From: Pseudomonadota bacterium
GTDB taxonomy: Bacteria > Desulfobacterota > Binatia > Binatales > Binataceae
Length of the DNA stretch: 64,000 nucleotides
Assembly: GCA_021324755.1 (NCBI GenBank)
Contig: JAJPIL010000009.1
Span: forward strand, 113,109 to 177,108
Direction: 5' to 3'
The stretch's first letter is position 1, and the number at the start of each line of letters is the position of its first letter. Below the pieces are notes generated by a model. The model was not told the DNA's origin. It saw only the letters and a list, made by a program, of their open reading frames with translations, and did not search any database. The translations under genes and the position numbers were made by a program. Shown one piece after another: positions 1-9,033 of the stretch.

Positions 1-643
1 GGTGGGAAAAACAGCTGCCGTCGCTCCCCTTGACGACGATGACCTGATGGTCGCGCGTATGGCCCGCTGTGACCAAGGCGCTCACTCCAGAGACGAACTC
101 GCCCGTACCGTCGAGCAATTCGATCGCCCCTTTTAGCGGCTCAAAACACTGCTCAACGTGCCTATAAGCGGCCCTAAGCCTCACATTTGGATGGTTGCGG
201 GCGACGTCGTATTCGCCGCGCTGAATCAGGTAGCGAGCCTTGGGAAAGGCAGGCTTGAGCGATCCCGAACGGTCGCGTCGTACCACCCCGCCGCAGTGAT
301 CAAAATGAAGATGGCTAAGGAAAACATAGGTTACGTCGCCGGGTTCCATGCCGAGCTCGCGAAGCCCGTCACTGAGTTTCTCTTCCGCATGACAGTAAGC
401 CTCGCTTTCGGCCTCCGACAGGCGGTTGCCTATACCCGTATCTATCAGGATCGCCTCCTTGCCCCTAACCACCAGCGGACACGTCAAACCCAGGCTCACT
501 CGGTTGCGCTCGTCAGCCGGATGCTCGCGCTGCCAGAGCACGCGCGGCACGATGCCGAACATGCAACCGCCATCGTTGCGCCAAAGCCCGTCGCTCAGCA
601 GGTAGATCGTAAACTCACCCACTCTTAAGTGCGGTACACCCAT
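1..643 (-). CDS. MBL-fold metallo-hydrolase, 3' end truncated by window edge
   Basis: My own translation of the minus strand from ATG at 643: MGVPHLRVGEFTIYLLSDGLWRNDGG...VYVFLSHLHFDHCGGVV...-like region containing HLHFDHCGG (HxHxDH motif) and TAGHTRDHQ. Missing from the ORF track because it runs off the window edge. Confidence 0.9.
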   Translation of the reverse strand, partial: MGVPHLRVGEFTIYLLSDGLWRNDGGCMFGIVPRVLWQREHPADERNRVSLGLTCPLVVRGKEAILIDTGIGNRLSEAESEAYCHAEEKLSDGLRELGMEPGDVTYVFLSHLHFDHCGGVVRRDRSGSLKPAFPKARYLIQRGEYDVARNHPNVRLRAAYRHVEQCFEPLKGAIELLDGTGEFVSGVSALVTAGHTRDHQVIVVKGSDGSCFSH

Positions 644-772
644 TATAAGCTCCACTTGTTACTGCGAAACTTAACTCCGCCAAAAAGGTAGCCTCGAGGC
701 GTCAATTAACAATTAAACCCGCTCGAAAAGATTACGCCTTCTTCGTGCTCGGCAAAGCGACTCGTCACCTAC

Positions 773-1234
773 CTACCGACACCCCCCCACAAGCCATATT
801 CCCAAAGCCAGCGCACAAATGCCTGCCGCAGTACTGAGGGCAGTCAAAACCGTCACTCGTCTTGGGAGGCTCTGGAAAGCCTTACCCAGAACGTCATCAT
901 ACGCCTGCGAACCGACATTTCTACGAGTCGCCGCGTACGAGTGCCATGCCACACCAACCATCAGCGCAAATAAGCCCGTCTTAGCACCTATCACTGTCCA
1001 GAACGCCGCCGGGAGACGAAAACTAGCCGCATACATCAGATTCGCTAATTGGAACACACCCGTGAGGAAGACCACAGCCGCGGCAACTAGATTTGCTCGC
1101 GCAGTTATCGGCAACACTCGCAGCCCGAAGGATCGAAACTCGGCGCTATCTGGAGTAATAATCGCTCCTGCCACGACGACGCAGAGGTTGACACCTATCC
1201 ACACCGCTGCGGCGATGACGTGAAGCCAAACCAT
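773..1234 (-). CDS. CopD-like / integral membrane protein
   Basis: 153 aa, four hydrophobic segments, MVWLHVIAAAVWIGVNL start resembling CopD-type membrane proteins. Confidence 0.65.
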   Translation of the reverse strand: MVWLHVIAAAVWIGVNLCVVVAGAIITPDSAEFRSFGLRVLPITARANLVAAAVVFLTGVFQLANLMYAASFRLPAAFWTVIGAKTGLFALMVGVAWHSYAATRRNVGSQAYDDVLGKAFQSLPRRVTVLTALSTAAGICALALGIWLVGGCR

Positions 1235-1475
1235 CGGCAGAGTCTTTGCTCACTTTCGAACCTTAACGAACGACCGGCTTCTTAGGCACGCGCCACAAAA
1301 TAGCGCGCCTAGCTCGCTAATTGAGCGCAAAACGCAAAACCGCGCCTTCCACTAGATGCCAAATTTTTTCAACGCCGCCGCCGAGCTTCCCACCGTCAAC
1401 CTGAACTTTGCGCACATAAGCCCGCTTTTGTCGGAGTGAGTTTTAACAAGCCGAGAGCAAGATACTAATTTCGCT

Positions 1476-2558
1476 CTAACTTAGGACGGATAGCCAAGGC
1501 GGGCTTAGGCGACTACCTTTGCCACGAGAAGGAGCGCTTTTTGAAATTCGTGCCGACCCGCTCTCAGCGAGAGTTGCATCTATTAGCTCCAAAATAACGC
1601 CCTCACGCAAAGCCCAGTCGCTGATCCGCACGGTGCGCTGCCCAAAGGCGTCCATTAAAGCTTCGGCGACTACCGCTCCAGCTACAATTACGCGCGCTCG
1701 GCGTTGGCTCAACCCGGACATTCGCTCGCGCTCGGCTACGGTCTGAGCGCACAAAAGCGCGCGTAGACGCGAAAGCTCTCGCCGCTCGAGCTCGCAACCG
1801 TGAATATCAGCGGGCGCTTTACCCGTGCGCCGCGCGTGAGCCATCGCCGCAAGCCGCCGAAACGTTCCCGATGTAGCGATCATAAGGTCTGACTTCACGC
1901 CAAAAGCCCTTAACTTCAAGGGTCGCAACCTCTTGTCGACGTAAGTTCGCAGCGCGCATATTTCGGTTGGCTCAGGAGGATCCGACTCGATAAATTCCTC
2001 GGTCATCCTCACTGCCCCGAGCTTAAGGCTACTTTGCCACTCGATTTGTCCGTCGTAGGCTTGGACCACTTCTACGCTGCCACCACCGATATCGGCGACA
2101 AGCACGCGTTTGCCCGCCAGATCGAAGGCACTCGATACGGCTCGAAAAATAAGCCTTGCCTCGTCGTGTCCCGAGATTACCGCGACATCTACGCCAAGCT
2201 CGGTTCGAGCCCTTTGGATAAACTCAGCTCCGTTTGCAGCTTCGCGAATCGCGCTAGTAGCAACTGACAAAACGTACTCTACACCTTCCCTGGCAGCCGA
2301 AGCGGCCATCGCTTTTAGGGTTCGCAAGCCGGCCGCCATGACTTGAGGCGACAGGCGCCCCTCGACGAGTGTCCCGTACCCTAGACCCACGGCCTCGCGG
2401 TAGCGGCCGACGATCCTGAATCCGCCTTTGCGGATTTTGGCTATGACCATGTGGATCGAATGGGACCCGACGTCTATCACAGCCACCTTGCTCGGTGGGC
2501 CTTGATGCGACCTCGACGTCGCGCCGTCCAGGGACATCCATGACATCGCGCGGACCAT
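1476..2558 (-). CDS. Ppx/GppA family phosphatase (exopolyphosphatase-like)
   Basis: 360 aa; VAVIDVGSHSIHMVIA, SVATSAIREAANG, VADIGGGSVEVV actin-like ATPase-fold motifs of Ppx/GppA. Confidence 0.92.
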   Translation of the reverse strand: MVRAMSWMSLDGATSRSHQGPPSKVAVIDVGSHSIHMVIAKIRKGGFRIVGRYREAVGLGYGTLVEGRLSPQVMAAGLRTLKAMAASAAREGVEYVLSVATSAIREAANGAEFIQRARTELGVDVAVISGHDEARLIFRAVSSAFDLAGKRVLVADIGGGSVEVVQAYDGQIEWQSSLKLGAVRMTEEFIESDPPEPTEICALRTYVDKRLRPLKLRAFGVKSDLMIATSGTFRRLAAMAHARRTGKAPADIHGCELERRELSRLRALLCAQTVAERERMSGLSQRRARVIVAGAVVAEALMDAFGQRTVRISDWALREGVILELIDATLAESGSARISKSAPSRGKGSRLSPPWLSVLS

Positions 2559-2766
2559 AATTTACTAACTATAGCAACTTGCGCGTATCCTTCGAGCGTG
2601 CGGCCTTGCTAACGCAAGCGCAAGCAAGGCGCAGGTTCGGACGTGGATCGCAAATTCTTTCTCGTTTGAAGCTCGCGCGCCCAAATGCGACAATCTTAAG
2701 CTGGCGCGATCGCCGCTCATCTTACGTTCGCGCCTTACAAGGGTCCGCCCACCAGGGGGTACTCCA

Positions 2767-3819
2767 ATGCAACGATCGCAGGAAGCTTCGACGACCTTGC
2801 CACAGGTGGAGAGCGCCCTGACCACGCCTAAGACAGCCATCGCCAGCACATTGAACCAATTGATGCACAAGCGCCTGCGCAAGTTCGTCGCCCAGCTGCC
2901 CAAGGTGCTCAGCGAAGAACATGCCGAAGCTGTACATGACCTGCGGGTAGCTAGCAGGCGGCTCCAACAAGTTATCGCTGCCCTGTTCCCCAAGCAGCGC
3001 TCGCCCCAGGCGCAAGAGGCGGTTCGTACACTTAAGCGGGCGCGGCGCGCAGTAGCGAAATGGCGGGACTGCGACGTCCTGCTCGAACTGGTCGACCGCA
3101 AGCTCAAGCGCCTGCGCAACGATGAGGAGCGCCTGGCATGGCAGTTTGTGCGCGATTACTTGCGCGAAAAGCGACTTAAAGCTATCGCACGAGCAAGAGA
3201 CCGACTTGCCAGCCGGCGGCTACTCATGTTGGCGCAAGCGGTCAAAGAGCTCGAGCACCAAGCGCTTGAGACGTCCCGGGACGGGGCTCAAGGCCGGTCG
3301 CTTCATCCCACAATGGTAGATGGTGTGCGACGCGCGTGGGACTCCTGGCGCGAGGCGCTAGCATTGGCAGCTAAAAACGCCGACCCTGAAAGTCTTCACG
3401 CTTTTCGCATCCAGACTAAACGCTTGCGCTATCGGCTCGAACTAGCGCTCGAAGCCGGCACAGCAAATGCCTCATCCGCCCTGGCATGGCTGCGACATCT
3501 CCAGGACAGCCTCGGTCGGCTGCATGACCGCGACGAACTTGCTCGCATTGCGTCCAAGGCGCTCGCTCAACCCGACTTTCTGCTGAACCATCCTCGCGCT
3601 GCGAGCCAAATTCTACGAAAACTCGCGCAACAAAAGGTGGCTCAACGAGTCGAAGCCCAAAGGCTTATCAGCGAAGCGACGAAATGGGCTTCGGCGAATC
3701 ACTTGAGCGACCTACTAAGCGCAGAGGACCAGCGGCACAGTGGCACCGAGCTATCCGAGCAACCAGACAAAAGCGCGCAGTCATCTGCCCAGGAAGCTAA
3801 CATCAAGCCACAGTCTTGA
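2767..3819 (+). CDS. CHAD domain-containing protein
   Basis: 350 aa; EHAEAVHDLRVASRRLQQVI and ESLHAFRIQTKRLRYRLELA, the His-rich helical CHAD repeats. Confidence 0.93.
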   Translation: MQRSQEASTTLPQVESALTTPKTAIASTLNQLMHKRLRKFVAQLPKVLSEEHAEAVHDLRVASRRLQQVIAALFPKQRSPQAQEAVRTLKRARRAVAKWRDCDVLLELVDRKLKRLRNDEERLAWQFVRDYLREKRLKAIARARDRLASRRLLMLAQAVKELEHQALETSRDGAQGRSLHPTMVDGVRRAWDSWREALALAAKNADPESLHAFRIQTKRLRYRLELALEAGTANASSALAWLRHLQDSLGRLHDRDELARIASKALAQPDFLLNHPRAASQILRKLAQQKVAQRVEAQRLISEATKWASANHLSDLLSAEDQRHSGTELSEQPDKSAQSSAQEANIKPQS

Positions 3820-4058
3820 CGTCGTTAGGCCGGAAAAACAGAGAAGAGAACAACAGGAGCGCCAAGCGCGTTACACCCCTTTTCGCCCCTGTGACAAGAC
3901 TTCCAGTACTGCCGTTGGCGTGTCTAAGTTTATGCCCGAGTTTTTACGGAGAAGCCTACACGACCCCGCAAGTTAATTAGCCATGACCTACGACGAACAC
4001 CACCGGCAACGGAGGACAACGCTCGAAGGCGAGCGCGCGCCAAAGATTCGGCCTTATT

Positions 4059-4559
4059 TCACTTTGCCAGCCGGCGCAGATGGCGCTGGGTCAACATCCA
4101 GCAAAGCTGGCCCGATCCAGGCTCGATACGTCGGGGAAGCTCGATCGCTACACAAGCGCCTTTTTTCAGCCTAAGGCGCAGCCTGTCGCTGGACCCAGTA
4201 AGCAGAAGCGAGACGAGCTCGCCCAGTTGTGGCTCGTGGCCGACCACCGCCACGCTTTCATTACGGGCGTGGGGCGCAAGCGCCGTCAGAGCTTGCGTTG
4301 CTGGCACGCCGGTAGCCAAAGCCTCTACGACCTGCGGCGAGACATCGTCGCCATAGGCTTCCGCGATTAGCTTTGCGGTTTCAACCGCACGTACCAGCGG
4401 ACTTGTCAAAATCACGTCGAACTTAAGCCCCAGCGCCGCCATCCCCAGAGCAGCTTCTCGCATCTTTATCCGCCCGCGCGGGGTTAGCTTTCGAGCCTCG
4501 TCTGTCGCGCCGGAGCCAAGTTTTTCTGCCTGCGCGTGGCGCACTACATAGACCATCAT
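4059..4559 (-). CDS. sixA: SixA-like phosphohistidine phosphatase (histidine phosphatase superfamily)
   Basis: MVYVVRHAQAEKLG (RHG-type motif), ILTSPLVRAVETAKLIA, VAVVGHEPQLGELVSLLL. Confidence 0.9.
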   Translation of the reverse strand: MMVYVVRHAQAEKLGSGATDEARKLTPRGRIKMREAALGMAALGLKFDVILTSPLVRAVETAKLIAEAYGDDVSPQVVEALATGVPATQALTALAPHARNESVAVVGHEPQLGELVSLLLTGSSDRLRLRLKKGACVAIELPRRIEPGSGQLCWMLTQRHLRRLAK

Positions 4560-4900
4560 GGACGCATCGACGCTTTATAAACGGCGCTCGAACACTCTAC
4601 ACCCCATTGCAACGCTCGTCCATCCAAGCGCCGCATATCATACGTTCATCGACATTCACCTTTCAACCGCCGCACATCCAACTCCCACGAGTTAGGCGCT
4701 GTGAGTCGAGCTCCAAACTCAGCGCTTTATGCCGCCATCTTGTAACGCCAGAACGGTCAGCATCCAGCTTTTATCTGCGCAGTCGCAAACGCTCTAATTA
4801 TGGCGGCTACGGCGTACGATTTGGCAAGCTTCGGGCGCGATTTTTTCTTTAGGCTCCTTACGAGTCGGCGACGGTATACCTGAAGCTCGACTGTTTGGCT

Positions 4901-5659
4901 TCAGTCTTGCGGCGCGTTCTCGGGAGAATCGTCCTCGGGCTTATGACTTCCAGCCGCGCGCAAGTATTCCAGAATATGCGCCCGAAGATCGTTCTGGACC
5001 TCCTCGATCGAGCGGCGAGCGTCGATCGTGATGAAGCCGAATTCGCGTGCAAGCCGCCTGTATTCCTCTATGAGACGGCTTTGATAGCGCACGAAGGAGT
5101 CGAACAAGTCAGTGCCCAGCGCAAGATGCATCCCTGACTCCCAGTAATCCATCCCCTTGCCCTGCACGACGCGAGGAATCAGCGTCTCTACGTCGATGTC
5201 GAGATGAAGCACGAGGTCGGGCAAAAGCGCCATGCCAAAAAGCCCGCGCGTCCATTGCGGGTCGGCACCCATCACGGTATTGCGCGCAAACGCGGTGTAC
5301 ATGTAGCGGTCAGCGATCACGATAAAGCCCGCTTGCAGAGCCGGCAAAATTTCATGTTCGAGCCGATCGGCAAAGTCAGCGGCGTAAAGCAAACTAAACG
5401 TCGTGACGGTGAGCTGATGGCCGGCCTTGGCCTGATTGATGGTTTCGTGCAGCAGCGGAGAGCGAGTCCATCCAGTATTGCTTACCGCATAACCCTCCAC
5501 TTCCAGCCAAGGCCGCAGCAGTTCGATCTGGGTGGAACGCCCTACCCCGTCGGTGCCCTCGATAACGATGAGATGCCCGCGTAAAGGTTTCTGCGGCAGA
5601 TAGGGCATCCCATATCCGTACCAGGTTTTACCGCGTTTGCCAGACGATGCCATTGCCAT
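4901..5659 (-). CDS. thymidylate kinase-like P-loop protein, copy 2 (Walker-A Lys to Arg)
   Basis: HLIVIEGTDGVGRSTQIELL, IADRYMYTAFARN; overlaps the upstream tmk-like ORF by 32 nt. Confidence 0.85.
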   Translation of the reverse strand: MAMASSGKRGKTWYGYGMPYLPQKPLRGHLIVIEGTDGVGRSTQIELLRPWLEVEGYAVSNTGWTRSPLLHETINQAKAGHQLTVTTFSLLYAADFADRLEHEILPALQAGFIVIADRYMYTAFARNTVMGADPQWTRGLFGMALLPDLVLHLDIDVETLIPRVVQGKGMDYWESGMHLALGTDLFDSFVRYQSRLIEEYRRLAREFGFITIDARRSIEEVQNDLRAHILEYLRAAGSHKPEDDSPENAPQD

Positions 5660-6596
5660 TTTTTGCGCGGGCCTGGTCGTAATCTCGAAGCACCTCTCTC
5701 ACCATGCGCCGCACCTGGCGCTGCTGGTCAAGGATCTCAGCCGTAGCGTCAATCGTACGCATTCCGAACTCTACCACTAGCTCGTCGTAAAGCTTAAGCA
5801 CGCGCTCTTGAAACAAGGCGAAACTCTCCACCGGATCGGACGACAGGCCGAGATCCATCCCCGCCTCGTGATACTTGAGCTTGGCTCTCCCAGCCAGAAG
5901 CCTCTCCAGCGACACCTGAATCGGCACGCGGAAATAAATCGTCAGGTCCGGCCGCAACGCGAAGCTGTAAACTTCGCGTACCCATTCGGGATGCACACCG
6001 CGGGCAACGTCCCGAGCAAACGCAGTGTAAGCGTACCGGTCCGAGAGCACGATCATGCCAGCCTTGAGCGGGGGCAAAATGTTGTAAGTTAGACGGTCGG
6101 CAAAATCCACCGCATGCAGCAAGCTGAACGTTGTGGGGGTAAGAAGATTCTTCTTTTTTCCGCGACGAAGCGACTGACGCACCAGGCGCGAAGAGTTCCA
6201 CTCCGTGAAACGTACCGGATAGCCTTGCGCGCGAAGCCAGCGTTCAAGAAGAACTAGCTGGGTCGATTTGCCTGACCCATCGATACCTTCAACCGCAATT
6301 AACCTGCCCGGGTAGGGATGGGGGCGATAAAGCAAACTTCTGCGCTTCTCTTGCGCGCTCTCCAACTGCTCACCCGACGAGTCGTGCACCGACGCTGACC
6401 GCGCTTGGTCCGGCAAAGAACCTGGCTCGCCCACCGTAGTTTGGTTTTCGCTGTCTCGGATTTCCGTCCCCATTGCCTGACGTTGGCCCCTCTCCTCCAT
6501 TGTGCCGCAAGACAGAGCTCGCTTACTGTGGCTGGCATCACCGGCACACTGTGGAGGACCGGGCCCGCAGGAAGCGATATTGCAAACTAAATTCAA
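5628..6596 (-). CDS. tmk: thymidylate kinase-like protein, copy 1 (N-terminal start uncertain)
   Basis: GRLIAVEGIDGSGKSTQLVLLERWL Walker A, LSDRYAYTAFARD; about 100 aa N-terminal extension may be partly non-coding. Confidence 0.88.
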   Translation of the reverse strand: MNLVCNIASCGPGPPQCAGDASHSKRALSCGTMEERGQRQAMGTEIRDSENQTTVGEPGSLPDQARSASVHDSSGEQLESAQEKRRSLLYRPHPYPGRLIAVEGIDGSGKSTQLVLLERWLRAQGYPVRFTEWNSSRLVRQSLRRGKKKNLLTPTTFSLLHAVDFADRLTYNILPPLKAGMIVLSDRYAYTAFARDVARGVHPEWVREVYSFALRPDLTIYFRVPIQVSLERLLAGRAKLKYHEAGMDLGLSSDPVESFALFQERVLKLYDELVVEFGMRTIDATAEILDQQRQVRRMVREVLRDYDQARAKNGNGIVWQTR

Positions 6597-6863
6597 TCAT
6601 ACATCGGAAGGCACGTCTAGGACACTCGCGTAAAATTGGCAGATTTAGCCTAATCGCCCTTTATTGAAGCCTTTCCTTTACCGCTGGACCGCCAGACCTC
6701 GGCTTAGCGCACGCCGATACTGCAGTACATTGTAGCTTTTGAGCCAAACCCAAATCGAACTAGCAACGGTAAGTTCACGGGACTGCTTACCCCACAATTA
6801 ACCCAGGGACCTCTCACGCTCGCTTGAATATGCCCGTAGCTGCAGGCTTTTTACGTGGCTTCC

Positions 6864-7724
6864 TTACGCTTGGTGACCGAATGGCCCTGATTCCCTGGTT
6901 TCCGTCCCAACCGCCGTCGATGCGACCGATGACGAGGCAGACGTAAGATGCTTGAGACCTTCCTTCATATTCTTAACTTTGCGCCCCTGGACAGCAGGTC
7001 GACGGTCACCTCGCTCGCGCCAAAGAGCAATACCGCCCAGCAATCCACTGATGTTATCGATCACCTGAACGTTAGGCGGCAATGCAAACGATATATACTT
7101 CGTGTTGCCGCCGCCCAGATATAAGCGGTCGTAGTTAAACGTGCGACTAAGGTCGTCGATCGCTTCGCGAAGCAGTTTGTTCCATTTGCTCTTTCCTTTC
7201 TTTTTGAGGGCGCGCTTGCCGAGCTCCTCCTCGTACGTTTTTCCTTTGTGGAACGGATGGTGGCCGATCTCGAGGGGAACGGGTCGACCATCGTCGAAAA
7301 GCACTGACCCAACTCCGGTGCCGAGCGTGATCACGAGTTCAACGCCTCGGCCACTTACAGCAGCAAGTCCCTGCACCACGGCGTCATTGGCCACGCGCAC
7401 AGGGCATCTAAATTTCTTCTCCAGCGCCCTGGCCAGATCGAATCCCTTCCACCCTTCGCCGAGATTCGGAGCAGTATATACAACGCCGTCCTTGACTACT
7501 CCAGGAAAGCCGACCGAAATGCGGTCGAACCCCGCTTGAGCTTTGGCGAGTTTTGCGATCGCGCGAACAACTTTCTTCGGCGTGGCGTTTTTCGGCGTTC
7601 GCACGCGCAAGCGCTCGCTTATCGGCTGCCCGCGTTCGTCAAGCAGCACAGCCTTGATTCCGCTTCCGCCAACGTCTACCGCAAGCGTGCGAAGCAGCGC
7701 AGAGACAGGTTCGGGAGCAACCAT
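6864..7724 (-). CDS. ROK-family kinase, polyphosphate glucokinase-like
   Basis: LRTLAVDVGGSGIKAVLLD, VANDAVVQGLAAVSGRGVELVITLGTGVGSVLFDDG, LEIGHHPF; resembles actinobacterial-type PPGK. Confidence 0.85.
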   Translation of the reverse strand: MVAPEPVSALLRTLAVDVGGSGIKAVLLDERGQPISERLRVRTPKNATPKKVVRAIAKLAKAQAGFDRISVGFPGVVKDGVVYTAPNLGEGWKGFDLARALEKKFRCPVRVANDAVVQGLAAVSGRGVELVITLGTGVGSVLFDDGRPVPLEIGHHPFHKGKTYEEELGKRALKKKGKSKWNKLLREAIDDLSRTFNYDRLYLGGGNTKYISFALPPNVQVIDNISGLLGGIALWRERGDRRPAVQGRKVKNMKEGLKHLTSASSSVASTAVGTETRESGPFGHQA

Positions 7725-7969
7725 GGCGTTTTACCCCTCAAAGAAACCTACCGTTGCTAACTTGCTTCCACGCTACTCCGAAGTTTGCGCGTCTTGCAAC
7801 GCCTCTCTCTCGAGTTGCAAAAGATGTTGGGCGACGTCGCGATGAGATGAACCTTGAATTACAGAGCCGAACGTACAAGCAAGGCCGCAGGTTAGACGAA
7901 ACAGGAGTTATGACGTCGTTTGGGGCGGCGCGGCTTGTATCCCGCCGAATTCACCTTGACAGCCAAAGG

Positions 7970-9010
7970 TCAGGTGGCGACTTTGGCCAAAGCCAAGGCA
8001 AATTGCCCAGCGCTGTCTTCGAACCAGCCACACAAGCGCATGCTCGCCGCCTGAAACATTTCAAGCACCGAGCGACGGGTGAACTTATAGCAGTTCTCCG
8101 TCCAGATCCTATCGCCTGGGGCAAAATGCACTGTCAGCTCGATTGCGCGCACGCGCACCGTTTGCTCGCATCGCGACACCAGATGCATTTCAACGCGCGT
8201 GTACTCCGGGTTATAGAAAGCCAGGTGGTCGAAAGCCTCGGGCTCGAAGTTCGCCTTGAGCATTCGATTCACCGCAAGCAAGATGTTCCGATTGAAGGCT
8301 GCAGTGACATGGGCGGAATCATTGTAAGCTTTTTCAAGAATCCTAGAATCTTTAACTAAATCCAACCCGATGAGTAACTGGCCATCCGGACCAATCAAGT
8401 TTCGCAGCTCCAAAAGCAATCGGATACGGTTTTCAGCTTCAAGGTTCCCCAATGTGCTGCCAAAGAAGACCGCGAGGCGGCGACCCCGAGGCGGCGGCAC
8501 TCGCACGAGCTCGCGTTCAAAATCTCCCACGATCGCATGAACTGTCAACCACGGATAGTCGTCGAGCAACTCAAGGGCGCTCTGCTCCAAGGCGCGTGCG
8601 CTGATGTCTATCGGAATGTAGCGAATTTCGCGCCCCGAAGGCTTGAACGCATCGAGAAGGTAACGTATTTTGGTCGTTCCCCCAGCGCCGAGCTCGACAA
8701 TATCGACCGGCGCGACGTTTTTGATAAGCACAGGAGCAAGGGCATGTAAGATCGAACACTCGGCACGGGTAAGATAATATTCGGGTAAACGGGTGATCTG
8801 ATCGAAGAGCTCGACGCCTGCGTCGTCGTAAAAGTATCTAGGCGGCAGAAATCTGGGGAAACTCGTAAGGCCTCGCAAGACATCCCGAGCCATCAGCGCG
8901 CGCAGCGAATCTTCGTCGAGATAAGTGTCGCACTGGTAGCGGGAGGCGAAATATAGGCTCTTACGCCGATCGCCGGGCGCGCGCTCCTTTTGAAGAGAAG
9001 ATTTGCTCAC
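7970..9010 (-). CDS. egtD: L-histidine N(alpha)-methyltransferase EgtD
   Basis: RYFYDDAGVELFDQITRLPEYYLTRAE and FFGSTLGNLEAENRIRLL, typical of EgtD; adjacent to egtB. Confidence 0.95.
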   Translation of the reverse strand: MSKSSLQKERAPGDRRKSLYFASRYQCDTYLDEDSLRALMARDVLRGLTSFPRFLPPRYFYDDAGVELFDQITRLPEYYLTRAECSILHALAPVLIKNVAPVDIVELGAGGTTKIRYLLDAFKPSGREIRYIPIDISARALEQSALELLDDYPWLTVHAIVGDFERELVRVPPPRGRRLAVFFGSTLGNLEAENRIRLLLELRNLIGPDGQLLIGLDLVKDSRILEKAYNDSAHVTAAFNRNILLAVNRMLKANFEPEAFDHLAFYNPEYTRVEMHLVSRCEQTVRVRAIELTVHFAPGDRIWTENCYKFTRRSVLEMFQAASMRLCGWFEDSAGQFALALAKVAT

Positions 9011-9033
9011 TTCGCCCTTTCGCTATTTTGCCT

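Noticed and set aside
158-628. 156-aa + strand ORF at window start
   Set aside because: Antisense to the MBL-fold hydrolase on the minus strand.
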